Origin: Phialocephala subalpina
Taxonomy: Eukaryota; Ascomycota; Leotiomycetes; Helotiales; Mollisiaceae
Reading direction: 5' to 3'
DNA: 64,000 bases
Assembly (NCBI GenBank): GCA_900073065.1
Contig: FJOG01000009.1
Span: forward strand, 561,647 to 625,646
Shown: in pieces, positions 35,302 to 46,372 of the stretch
Layout: each line of letters opens with the position of its first letter
How positions within the stretch are numbered: the first letter of the stretch is position 1
The notes under the pieces: generated by a model
What the model was told of the DNA's origin: nothing
The model's input: only the letters and a program-made list of their open reading frames with translations
Databases searched by the model: none
Made by a program: the position numbers and the translations under genes

Positions 35302-36431
35302 TTTCGAAGAGCTCTGCCAGGATCTTTTCCGATCAACCACAACCCCAGTCGACCGTGTCCTCGCTGACGCCAAGATTGACAAGTCCAAGGTCCACGAGAT
35401 CGTCCTCGTCGGTGGCTCCACCCGTATCCCGCGTATCCAGAAGCTCATCACCGATTACTTCAACGGAAAGGAGCCCAACAAGTCCATCAACCCCGATGAG
35501 GCTGTTGCCTACGGCGCCGCCGTTCAGGCTGCCATTCTCTCCGGTGACACTTCATCCAAGTCCACCAACGAGATCCTCCTCCTCGATGTTGCGCCACTGT
35601 CCATCGGTATTGAGACTGCTGGTGGCCAGATGACCAAGCTCATTCCCCGAAACACTACCATCCCAACCAAGAAGTCAGAGGTCTTCTCTACTTTCTCCGA
35701 CAACCAACCCGGCGTGCTTATCCAAGTCTTCGAGGGTGAGCGTCAACGCACCAAGGACAACAATTTGTTGGGCAAGTTCGAGCTCACTGGAATTCCACCT
35801 GCGCCTCGTGGTGTCCCACAAATCGAGGTTACCTTCGATGTCGATGCCAACGGTATCATCAACGTCTCTGCTCTCGAGAAGGGTACCGGCAAGTCCAACA
35901 AGATTGTCATCACCAACGACAAGGGCCGTCTGTCAAAGGAGGATATCGAGCGCATGTTGGCTGAGGCCGAGAAGTACAAGGCTGAGGATGAGGCTGAGGC
36001 TGGCCGTATATCCGCCAAGAACGGTCTCGAGTCGTATGCCTACTCTCTCCGAAACACTCTCTCCGATTCCAAGGTTGACGAGAAGCTTGATGCTGCCGAC
36101 AAGGAGGCACTCAAGGCTGAGATCGACAAGACCGTCGCCTGGTTGGATGAGTCTCAACAAGCCACAAAGGAGGAGTACGAGGAGCATCAGAAGGAGTTGG
36201 AGGCCGTCGCCAACCCAATCATGGTACGTTGAATTCTACTCTAAGATACCTCCTATTTGATTTCGAACGAAGCTGAGTCTAACTTCTCTATAGATGAAAT
36301 TCTACGGTGCGGGTGGTGAAGGTGGCGGTATGCCAGGTGGAATGCCCGGTGGTGGACCAGGTGGCTTCCCAGGTGCGGGTGGTGCGGGTGCTACTCACGA
36401 TGATGGCCCTACTGTCGAGGAGGTTGACTAA
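34223..36431 (+). CDS. SSA1: cytosolic Hsp70 (SSA family)
   Basis: Four exons: 34223-34238, 34302-35034, 35155-36223 and 36294-36431, giving 651 aa. Exon 1 encodes MAPAI-G, and after splicing the canonical start [17 protein letters not shown] forms. The ATPase domain has [14 protein letters not shown] and [11 protein letters not shown]. The substrate domain includes [20 protein letters not shown]. The tail is Gly/Pro rich and ends GPTVEEVD, the cytosolic EEVD motif that binds TPR co-chaperones. Intron 1 is 63 nt, a multiple of 3 with no stop, so retention would still give an open frame with a 21-aa N-terminal insertion. Confidence 0.97.
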
Positions 36432-36878
36432 ATTGTTTCTCACGAACCTCTTTAGCTCTTTTGCATTTTCGGGACTGTGGTAGCTAGACTTCTTCTCTTG
36501 CGGGTTTGCGTTGGTTTTCAACATGTATTGCGCGAAGATACACCCGAAAAGCTGGTGCGTGTCTTCATCTGCATGGTGTAATTCGAGAAGATTGCGCCTA
36601 CATTGTCATGGCTGCACAAAAATAAAAAAAATCTTCAAATTACTTTTGTTCGTTCTTGATCATGATGTGACATGACATATTCTTCATTCATTTTCTTCCT
36701 TTACACTTTGAGACATTATAACCCTGGCTCCTTCCTTCCCAACTATCCGCATACATCGTGGTTCAAGTGAACATGCTTTCCACGACCTAGCCCTAACCTA
36801 CCTAGGTACAGTACTCACCAATACCAATACTAATATCAACATCAACATCAACCTCATCTCACCTTGCCTTTTCCATAC
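36432..36878. other. convergent 3' ends, no gene
   Basis: 3' flanks of Hsp70 and of the dehydrogenase, with AT-rich tracts (for example near 36620-36650) suited to polyadenylation. Confidence 0.55.
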
Positions 36879-38244
36879 TCACGGCACAAGCACAGCACTC
36901 CTATTACTCCCAGAAAATCCCTCCGCAGCATCAAACGCCTCCTTCCACTCATCCATCGGAAATTTCACATACTCTTGCCCCGCCTTGCTTCCCATTTTCA
37001 ACAGACCGATCTCGACCATTTTGATTAGATCTAGGACGTTTTGGCGGTCGTACATCCATTTTCCTTTTAGGAGGAGGTCGCGGTGCATCACCTGGGGTGG
37101 AGTCAGTTGTGTGGTTTAGTGGGTGGTGAGTGAGGGGAGATGTTCGAGGAGTGTGGGGACATTGAAAATTGTAGAAGGGATCGAGAGGATAACTTGGAGA
37201 ACTTACGATCGCGTGTGGGATAGCTAGATCAATATTCAATCCACCCATCAGAGAGATCCTCCCACCATGTCTCAACGCGAGCATACAACTCTTGAAATGC
37301 GTACTCGTCCCCGCCACCGGTGGACTAATATCAAAATATGCATCAATCGTTCCAAACCCCTTCACCTTCTCTAGATCAGCTTGTTCATCACCTGTGATCT
37401 GCACGATCTCTACTCTTTCGTGGGAAGCTTGGAGACGTTGAAGAATGGAAAGGTTGCGTCCCATGGCTATCACTCGAGTGCCCATAGCTAATGCGACTTT
37501 GACGGCTGCCATGCCGAAGGGACCGGTTGCTGGTGCGATGATGATGGTTTCGCCGGGGCGGATGCTGATGTCTGAAAGGCCGCCGAAGGGGATGAGGTCT
37601 CTGTTTTCGTCACGGTGTGTTCATGGTAGCTTAAGTTGAAAGCCAGAAATATCTCCTCCCAATGTTCCATATAACAAGGGACATTGAACTCCAACCTCCG
37701 CCATGATGAAAAAAATGACACAGGCGTTCACTCACCTAGCAATCTCTCCCAACTCCTCAACTCCATACCCCAACTTCCCCATTAACAACTCCTCGTTCAA
37801 CGGATAAGCACACTCCAACGGAATCTTCACATACTCCGCAAAACTCCCGTCTCTCCACTCCCCATGCATCAACTTCCTACTCCCCTCCGTATGCCCCTCA
37901 TGAATCCCCAACAAGAAAGCACTGTTCGGATCATCCCTCCCCCTCACAAAACAGTCTACAAATACTAGTTGTCCTGGTGAGAGGGTGAGGGTGTCGGGTC
38001 CAATGGCTGCGATTCGGCCGATGCCGCCCATTCCTGTTGTTAGGGGTGTAGGGAAGGGATATTTGCGTTCGCCGTTGTAGATGGATTTTTGGTAGGAGAG
38101 GATGTTGGCGCTGAGCATGTGGACCACGACGCTGCCTGGGCCGGGTTGGGGGGCTGGAACATCCTTGATCTTAGGAGGTTCGCTCGTCGAGCTCAAGATG
38201 AGAGCTCGGTGAGTCTTAGGGAGTTCTTGGGATGGAGATGCCAT
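36879..38244 (-). CDS. MDR-superfamily alcohol dehydrogenase-like oxidoreductase
   Basis: Three exons in transcript order: 38244-37736, 37600-37207 and 37091-36879, giving 371 aa. It starts MASPSQELPKTHRALILSST. The N-terminal GroES-like domain has TGMGGIGRIAAIGPDTLTLS (MDR) and FVDCFVRGRDD. A Rossmann fold begins GETIIIAPATGPFGMAAVKV, with GPFGMAA as the nucleotide-binding loop, so it should use NAD(P)H. The usual catalytic-zinc GHE and structural Cys cluster are not obvious, so it is probably a zinc-independent or divergent member. Substrate unknown. Frames upstream of ATG 38244 have no family similarity. Two introns carry an AATGTCCC octamer each. Confidence 0.85.
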
Positions 38245-39579
38245 TTTTGGAGCAAATAGAAGAAGAGACTCAAGCTTGGAAGGGATGTTGAGTTTCTGTT
38301 GGAACGTGAAGAGAAGTGAACCTACATCTTGGTCTGAAAGCTGATATTTTATATCAAACTGAAGCTGCTGTTTGACACAACTCAATGGCAAGATCATCAG
38401 CCAGGTCTGGACTTTAAGTTGTTGTCTCCGAAGGGGTCGACCATCGGGCATGATATTGCTAACTCCGAAAGAAATCATTGGACACGAATTCGACTTCAAA
38501 CCGAGGTTGATGTGTGGAGAATGAAGATGCATTAAATCCAAAGCGAGATAATGACCGGCTTAACTTCAGGCCGAGTCCGGATATCTGTGTAGACTTGAAA
38601 ACGAGGAAAGAACGACCGAGGGAGGAAGATGAGAGGAACGGAGAGGATTGAGACTTCAGTCCCTAGCTTCTCTACGAAAATGAACTAAAAGTGATCGTAA
38701 GAGAGAAAGGTAGCTAAACAAGCACTCCGCCACGATGTTGATCGGGTACAAATGTGTTGTCTGGAATTGTTGTGAATATGTTGTTGAATGTTGAGAAGAA
38801 GTTTCGATGGAGAATGGAAAGTGATAGACTGTGCTCAAAAATACAGGCAACACGTATTTCTGGACTGAGTTCCTGCTTTCTCCTTTCAATCTAGGCCCAT
38901 CATCCTCACTCCTTCATGTAACCAACGCTAAAAACCAGAAAATTCGCGTTTCCATCTCTTCATCGAGGTCACCATCTCTGACAATCTCCGTGTCGAAGTC
39001 CTCCAAAATCGTCAGTGTCTCATCCAAAGATGCTCTCAACCTCGTGGTTCTCTCAAAATGGGCGTTCAGTTTGACACAAACCTCGTTTCAAACCGCGCAC
39101 AGCCTGGGACAAACCCCGACTGACATCCTCACATCGGACGATTGGCCGCTGAATCTCTTCAATTTCAAATTCTCCTCTCACCACTGGACGAAAAACATTT
39201 AAGATTAAAAAGAAGACTTGCTCGAAACATATCTCCGTTCTCTATGGGGGGTTTGAAACGAGAGACCTTCGAGGCTTGAGATGAGAAAGACATCTTCATG
39301 TCTTCTATATGGCTCGTTGGATCGTTGGTAGGGGAAGTTCTTCTTTGAGATTCACGTTTCGCTAGTCTTACGTCTCTCGATGTCACTGTTCCTTCGTTCA
39401 GGCTCGCCTCCGTTCATTTTTGACCATGATGGTGTTTGCTCGAGTGAGCAAAACCAGACGATGTCCCCGGAGAGGCAGAGAAGTAGTCAGTCTTTTCAAC
39501 TTGTCTTCAGTTGTCCTTCAATCTATTCTATTAATTTGTTTAGATCTGGTCATCTGTCCTTCCCAATTTCTATTTTAAA
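38245..39579. other. intergenic, no gene seen
   Basis: Divergent promoter space of 1.3 kb between the dehydrogenase and the secreted-protein locus. A 123-codon frame at 38831-39202 (+) has no domain or signal peptide and is not called. Confidence 0.45.
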
Positions 39580-40174
39580 ATGCATCTCGTTATACATTCA
39601 TTACTGGCGCTGGCGGCCGTCCTTCCTACACACGCCTTCACAAACGGCTCTCTTATTCCTTCCTATTTCTGCAATCCAAAGCCAGATGGTCTGCCAACCT
39701 CCTAATCCTCGATACACTCGCAACTGGCAGCGCTCTCGACGGCGCCTTGATTCACGCTCGAGACGCAGCTAGCACCCCAGTTAGGAATTTCTCCAACGCT
39801 GGGGGGATATTTGTTGCGTTTCCGGGGCGTGGGAAGAATAAGCAGGGCCAGTTTAATGGGGTTGTGCACAGTCAGGTTATTACTTGTAACGTGAGTACCA
39901 CTTCCCTACCTTTTTCTTGAGTCCCAGCGGTAGCTATACACTCTGGGATATGGCCTAGCTGACAATAACAATACAGCAAACCTACACCCAACTCTCATAC
40001 CACGTCCCAAAATGTGCCCCGGCTTCGATCATACTCGCCGGCCTATCAGTAACAGACAACGGCTTCGGAGTCTGGAATCAGACGTTTGCGGTTACGGGGT
40101 CGAATTGTACGACGAAAAGTACTAAGACGAATACGAACACTGTTACGTTGGAGGTTATTGAGTTTACTGCTTAG
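39580..40174 (+). pseudogene. small secreted protein gene with apparent frameshift
   Basis: ATG 39580 gives a clear signal peptide (MHLVIHSLLALAAVLPTHAF) and mature start TNGSLIPSYFCNPKPDGLPT, then hits TAA. The adjacent +1 frame continues LILDTLATGSALDGALIHAR ... GIFVAFPGRGKNKQGQFNG up to a normal donor at 39891. A second exon, 39977-40174, ends TNTVTLEVIEFTA-stop. I found no splice pair that bridges the two frames, so there is a single-base indel near 39705, real or from sequencing. The protein looks like a Cys-containing secreted family of plant-associated Leotiomycetes; function unknown. Confidence 0.6.
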
Positions 40175-40619
40175 TTGGAGGCTTTGCTGGGAAGAGGAAC
40201 GGATTGAGGAGGGGGAAGGAGGAGTTGTTCGCTGGTCTGGACTCGGGACTCGGACCCGGTGTTCTTGGGAGTGTTTTTCAAAGCAACAATTATGTTTAGA
40301 TTTTCAGCATAATGTTCTGCGTTTACAATTCGACTGTCCAGTGTTCGCTCTCTCGTCGTTTGTTTTGTGGTCGATTCACATACGTTCAAACTCCTCTTTT
40401 TTGCTATTGAAAGTCCGTCAACTCGGCGAATATCAAGACGACAAGCTCTTGCTCCAATCATCAATGAACTAGCTTGAAATATGAAACTGTTCAACCTTTA
40501 GGCATAGGATTGTCACCCTAAAGTGCGGAACAAATCTTACTACTTTTCAGTGACCAGTATTCGGAAATCATCAACTAGGGTACAAGAATAATCCATAATT
40601 GCCAATTATTTGAGCTGTA
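40175..40619. other. convergent 3' ends, no gene
   Basis: Short 3' flanks between the secreted-protein locus and the KNH-repeat protein; only chance frames. Confidence 0.5.
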
Positions 40620-41813
40620 TCACCGCTCACTCCCCATCTCGTAAAGCCTCTCCTGGCCACCACTAATCTCCACCGGTATCACCTTCGCCTCGATCTCCGC
40701 TTTTCCAACCATGTTTAGGTCTTGGGAATAATGTGAGGTTCCGAAGGGTGTCGTCTCAGTAGGAGTTGAAGGGCTTGCTGGCGATTTCTTATTCCGATGG
40801 AGGAGGAAGAATGCGACAACTCCGACGATGGCAAGTGCTCCTAACACAGCACCAATCGCTATTCCGACTTTGGCGCCGGTTGAGAGTGAGGAGCTGGAGG
40901 TCGATGAAGGAGTTGGCGAGGTAGTGGCTGTAGTTGATGCAGCTGCTGGGGATTGCGTAGAGCTTGAGCTCGAGCTCGAGCTTGAACTCGAAGTAGAAGT
41001 GCTTGTCGGAGAAGTAGAAACCGTGGTAGTCACAACCGCCACCCCCGAATTCTTCACAACCATATCAAACATGCCCGAATACGCACTCGCTCCTCCCTCA
41101 TCATCTAACCTCAACACATACTGGCTTGCTGGCGTCGTGACGTATGGACTCCAGACAAGAAATGGATCCGTGATTCCAACTGAGAATTGAAGTTAGTTGA
41201 TGTTCCCAATTTCAACTACCATACTTGCAACGTACATGCTATAATATCAACAGTATTTATGCTGTTTGAGGTGCCGTTTTGGAGAGTTAGAGTTGTCGTC
41301 CCGTTCGCACCCTCCCATGTAACATTAAACGCACTCCCCGCCGTAATTCCCTGCATCGTAGGGTTGGTAAACTGCAGTCCTGTAGTAGCTGAAGTCTTCG
41401 TTCCAGAAGCTAACATTGTGAATTGAGGCGAATATGCCGAATTTCCAGCACTGTCGTCTAGACGTAGGACGTAGGTTGCCGATGGGACGGTGGCGTAGGG
41501 ACTCCATAGCAAGAACCCATTTTTTATACCAACTGAGGAGAAAAAGTGTGTCAGTGGAGGGAAGGGAAAGAGGAGGGTGGGGTGACGAACAAGCAATGAC
41601 GCCAACGGTGTTTATATTACTCGCTGTTCCATTTTGAAGCGTCAAGGTCGTGGTTCCTGATGCGCCGGACCAGGTGACGTTGAATGGTGCTCCGGCTGTT
41701 AGGTCTGAGAATGAGGGGTTTGTGAACGCGAGGGTTGCGATTGTTGTCTCAATTACAAGTGAAAGAAGAAGGCACGTAGACAGCATAGAGAAACGAGTTG
41801 AGGATATATTCAT
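40620..41813 (-). CDS. cell-surface protein with two tandem Kre9/Knh1-type Ig-like repeats and one TM segment
   Basis: Three exons in transcript order: 41813-41591, 41532-41236 and 41179-40620, giving 359 aa. ATG 41813 starts a signal peptide (MNISSTRFSMLSTCLLLSLV). Two repeats follow, each beginning LxFTNP and containing AGxxFNVTW and GTTTLTLQNGT, each closed by GIxxxFLxWSPYxTxPxxxYVLRLDD. This is the Ser-Thr-rich GPI-anchored membrane/KNH-type domain. Then a Ser/Thr stalk, a TM helix (VGIAIGAVLGALAIVGVVAF) and a basic/cytoplasmic tail ending YEMGSER. The introns fall at the same place and phase in each repeat, so the second repeat and its intron arose by duplication. Likely cell-wall or surface sensing role; inference. 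Confidence 0.8.
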
Positions 41814-42772
41814 GACGAGACTGAAGGACGCCAAAAAGGCCAGAATGGACTCTAGAAATGACCTTGAGCTCCAAAAATCCAGGTAGAGGAAGACAAATAA
41901 AAATGCGTTGGACACAGGCTGGACTTTGTTGAAGTCTGTGCCGCCGGCGTACATTGTAGGGTTTCAAATTGGATACAGCAGGGCTGAGAATTCTCAAGGG
42001 ATGTGTGATTCTAAATGAAGAGTGATTGGCTGACATGAGGCGCGGCATGGCAGACATCCAATTGTTCAATGGCCCTGCGAAGCTGTTGTCGATTGCATCT
42101 TGGCTTCCTGTGTCTTGCATGGCAGTGCATTCTGAAGATGGCCTCACTTGAAGAACCTCCTCCATTTTCTCCGAGTCGACGACTTGTGCCGGTCTGCACG
42201 TCCAGACCGGAGATTGAATACGAGGAAGTCTGTAAAGCTTGTTGTCTGAGTCTATCCCGGTTCCCGAATAAAGAGATGGAGAAGAGGAGTGAATCCACTT
42301 GATCCTTGCGATATCTAGGGCTGAAGATGGGATGAAATTAGGTTTATCGCCCCCACATTTTCATCCGATTTGTAGACGCTGCTTTTACAAAATGCCTCGT
42401 CGTTTTTGTGACCTCTCCGTCAGAACAAGTCAGATCAGCGACCCATTCCAAATTCCGGCAACCTGGTATGGGGTTTCCAAAGCCTGAAGCACGTGTCAGT
42501 GATTTGCATTGGAGAGTCTTACTGTAGCTTGGTGATTAACGGTGCTCAATTAGGCAAATCAACAAGCGGTGTCGGCTTTCTTATCCTTCTCGTCCAATGT
42601 CCTGAGACACCCTTCGCTCACTTCGAGAATGGGACTTTTCTCTTTCGCAATGATGATCCTCATGATATGCCATTCATAACTCCTACAAGTATCAATAAGG
42701 GATTTGTATTCCCTAAGTAGACATAAAACCTCCAAGTCTCAATTTCAAAAAACACGCATCCCACGCAACACA
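41814..42772. other. intergenic, no gene seen
   Basis: Upstream of the KNH-repeat gene and downstream of the rhodopsin-domain gene. Short frames only; no domain support. Confidence 0.45.
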
Positions 42773-44602
42773 TCATTCATCAGGTCTCTTCGCCCGAATA
42801 CTAACCTTATTCCTCACCCCATTCAGATCACTCTGCCGCCCATCACTCTCCCAACCAACCTCCTCACTCTCAACATAATACATAGTATGAACCTGCACCC
42901 CCTTCCCCGATCCCCCTGCCTGCAAAATCAACTCCTGACTATCACTCCCCATGTTTCCCATCCTCTCCAAGCTCTCCTCACTCTTACTTCCTAACTTACC
43001 ATCAATATCTCCTACCTCAACATCCCAATTCCCCTGGCCTCCAAATTTGCTGCTTATTTCATACGGTCCTTTCCCAAGACTTCCTTTTATGTTTCGAGCT
43101 GTGCCGTGGGAAAAGGAGCCTGGTCTTAAGGATCCTGGGGACCAGAAGCTTTTGTTGAATAAAGGCTTGATAATTGGGAGGTTTATTGTGACGATGCCGA
43201 CGATTGTTTCCCGGACGCCCCAGCGGTTAATATTCAGCGCAGAAGGGTTCGAGCCGAGCGTGAGAACCACGCGGATTATCGCTGCCGTGATGACGAAGAG
43301 GCCGGAGCAGAGGAGGGCGGCGATCACGAGTTTGCTATGATTGGGCTAGTCAGCGAGTGGATTTTTGGAGAAGGAAGGAATAGAGGGAATTCCCTACCGA
43401 AAGATTGGAATTTTGAGCTTCCACAGTAATGGCACTGGAATTGCTAGGATCTGAAAACTGTCAAAGACGTGTTGAGGGCAAATGTCGAGGGGTGGGGAGT
43501 TTACTGCTGAATCAGTAATGACATTGAGCACCACCGTGACAAGGAAATTCTGCATCTTCAGTGTGCAAATCAAGCCAGGATCAGGCACGACCTGCCAATT
43601 TTTCTGGGTTGGGAAGCAGCCAAAAGTGATCTAACATCTGTAAGTCTACATCGAATATCTGCTTTTTAAAAGGACAACTGACGGTCAAGACCACGGCAAC
43701 GTAAGATGCAGCGCAGCCGACAGCTACAAATTTGATGTATTTATGTTGCCATAGTCCAACGCTAGATTGATCAGAGATTGAAAATTTCTAAGATCGGGAA
43801 CGAAGCACTTGCGTTAAACGATTGAAGAAGAACAGCATCGTCGCTTTCATTGACCATATTAGAGCGGTGTACGAGTACCATGCCTGTTCTCCCGGGCACC
43901 GAAGTCAGTATACCTCTTCATACATTTTTGGATCTAGACCTCGAGAAACTCCACGTCTCGGGACTCTAGCGACAGCGACGAAGAAGATTTAAGAAGCCAG
44001 ACTCACCGCAAGTTCCTCTTTCGATCCGAATGTAAATATTTTGATCTCATGGGACGTCAAAGGTCTCGTTTTCTGAGCCGCACTAGCTTCCACATTCGTT
44101 CCTTGTCCCATCTTTAGTTTTCACAAATCGTAATCTTTAGCTGCATGGTGTTGTACCTGTGAAGTATATTATATGTACAGTCACCGCATCCTAAAAGGTT
44201 CGAGGGTCAGCAAATGCTTGAATGATTTGGTGTGATGCGAAAGAAGGAGAGGGGACGAATGACCCAACCAGGAATACAAGGAAACTTACCATGGTAAACA
44301 TTGCAAGAGTCAAGATGCTCATGTAGTCCTTGAACGAAGTCAGCATTAGTACTCAAGCCCCCCCTCCCAACTGTCCTAGGATGTGACATTTCCACCCCAT
44401 CTGGCTTCATTAGTGAAGATGACTGTGAGGTAGACCGGGGTATGTCGTCGAATGAAGCATTTCGCGGATAGCCTACATCGCCTTGAAATCCCTTGAACCC
44501 AACTGTCTTTATCCTCACAGCGAATCGCAGCAAAATCACTGCGACTCCGATCCCGTACAGAGTCCATTCCTCTGGAAGAAATTCGGGATCCCTCTCACCC
44601 AT
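42773..44602 (-). CDS. fungal rhodopsin-domain (Pth11-like) integral membrane protein
   Basis: Multi-exon gene from ATG 44602 to TGA 42773. Exon 1 starts MGERDPEFLPEEWTLYGIGV with LRFAVRIKTVGFKGFQGD. Later exons carry YMSILTLAMFTM, GTNVEASAAQKTRPLTSHEI, AWYSYTALIWSMKATMLFFF, KFVAVGCAASYVAVVLT, ITFGCFPTQKNWQVVPDPGL, LNVITDSA, ILAIPVPLLWKLKIPIFR and LVIAALLCSGLFVITAAIIR. This order (TFGCFP, P-loop-like DAILAIPxPLL, RWGVRE) is that of the fungal rhodopsin/DUF family with seven TM helices, GPCR-like, without a CFEM domain. A hydrophilic C-terminal tail follows. Exact inner exon ends were not fixed. Ligand unknown. Confidence 0.82.
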
Positions 44603-46372
44603 CTTCGAAAAAGCACGAAAGAGAAGCAGCAATAAAATGCTATAAGAAAAATTTGCGGGGAAAGAATGCAGAACAAAAAGCAATCATGAACCAAAAATGT
44701 GAGACGAACGGCCTTCTTTAAACTCAAAGCCAACACTCAATCTTTTCATCCATACAACGCATTGTTTTGTCATCCGTTCGCCTAGCCTTTTAGGGACATT
44801 CAGACCTCGAACTTGGTCTGATAGCGCCAATTGTCTTTCCGAACGAGAGGGTCTTGAAACAACAAATAGGAGATCAGAATCCGAAATCTACCCTCGCTTT
44901 GCGAATGATTCATGGATACCATTGAGTGTTAGAAGATGCACTTCGCAAGGAGAATGCTGGAGCAAAGTGGGAGAAAAATGTCCGAGCCCGAAGATGTTCG
45001 TGGGAAAATCTGGGATGTTCCTGGTGTCAATCTCAAATTATTCTCGCCTGTCAAGTGCGGAGAACGAGTCAGGATCCAGCCGTGGCGCAGGAAGAGGCGA
45101 CCGTAGATCGTTGTGGAGATCAGTTGGATTCTGCAGGAGAATCCGGATACTGGATGGTGCATGAGAGATGTTCTCCGATGCGATGATTATTGATTGTGAT
45201 GTTTCTGGAATATCAAACAGTACCCTACCGCTCGGTTCGCGGAAATAGAAGCCAAACGGGAAAGATGCTTTAGAACACTGGCGCTAACACGGTTGGAACC
45301 TAGCTTTCCCGTGCGTGGAAGTCTTATGAAGACAAATACTCTGATAGTTACTGAACGTTTCTCACATCGAGATAGAAAAGTGAATTGGCGAAAGATAATG
45401 TCCTCGGCATCATCGTGATGCCCCACCTGTCAGCTTCATTAATTTTTAGTCCGCTCCTGTAGCCAGACTTCTGCAGGACTCCAAGTGCTGAAGAATCATG
45501 ATCGAGAGATGGCCTGTTCCTCCTGAATCTTATTCAAAGGTGGACGGGTGGGTAGAAGGATTGAGTGGCTCGTGGCCAGATGGGGGTTGCCGGCCACGTT
45601 CTGGGGTATGCGAACTCAAAACTCTCCTCTTCGCTTGACATGTCGAGTACGAATATCGTAACATCGGCCATTGTCCTGCGTCTTTCTGACTCGTGCCTTT
45701 TAAGTCTGAGCTCGTAGAATCGGTGGGTTCGACGGCTGTCCATGAGTTGGTTCTGAGAACAAAGTTCAAGACCATGAAAACGCTTGAATATTTGAACATC
45801 GTTGGCAATTGAAAATGCCGAAAATGTTTGAATTGAGACGAAGAAAGGTTCAGGAGGTCAGGAAAGGGAGTTTTACCGGCTTTTAGGGTCTGTGTCAACT
45901 TCATCCCTACATGTATAACTCCGCGTAAGTCTGTGGAAGAACTCTAGATCAGAGCAGGTTCGTCAATCGATGACGCGTGAGGTGTTCCAAGACAATGCAT
46001 CCCAGTCTTGGTTGTAGCTGGGTATGCCAGTCCAGGCGCTTGCCTCCCTTTACTGGTCGAGATCTACGATGAAGTTGTAAAATGGAATGGTGATTGTTTC
46101 GTTGACCACTCTCCTACACATGAAGCCTTTCCACACCCAACGAGCAGGAGCGTATTAACGGTAGCAGCACGCCAATGTCCCTGCCAGGCTAGAACAATCT
46201 GTCAGTCTTGTATGCTGTCAGAATAAGGGACATTCAGTCCAGTGGAACTGCTCGTGCTTTGGTATGCAGTCAAAAAACTGCGAAGTATGCTGAAAATGGA
46301 ATCGAGTGGTGTGTCGTATATTAGACATCAGATTGTCATATCGAGTAACTGAGTTGGGTATTATACATGATC
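44603..46372. other. 1.8-kb gene-poor region
   Basis: Contains one frame at 45530-45904 (-) whose internal Met gives a hydrophobic start (MFKYSSVFMVLNFVLRTNSW), but no conservation or Cys pattern supports it. Holds AATGTCCC octamers at 44793, 46174 and 46227. Confidence 0.4.

Noticed and set aside
36288..36524. Minus-strand frame over the Hsp70 tail
   Set aside because: Shadow of the Gly-rich EEVD exon.
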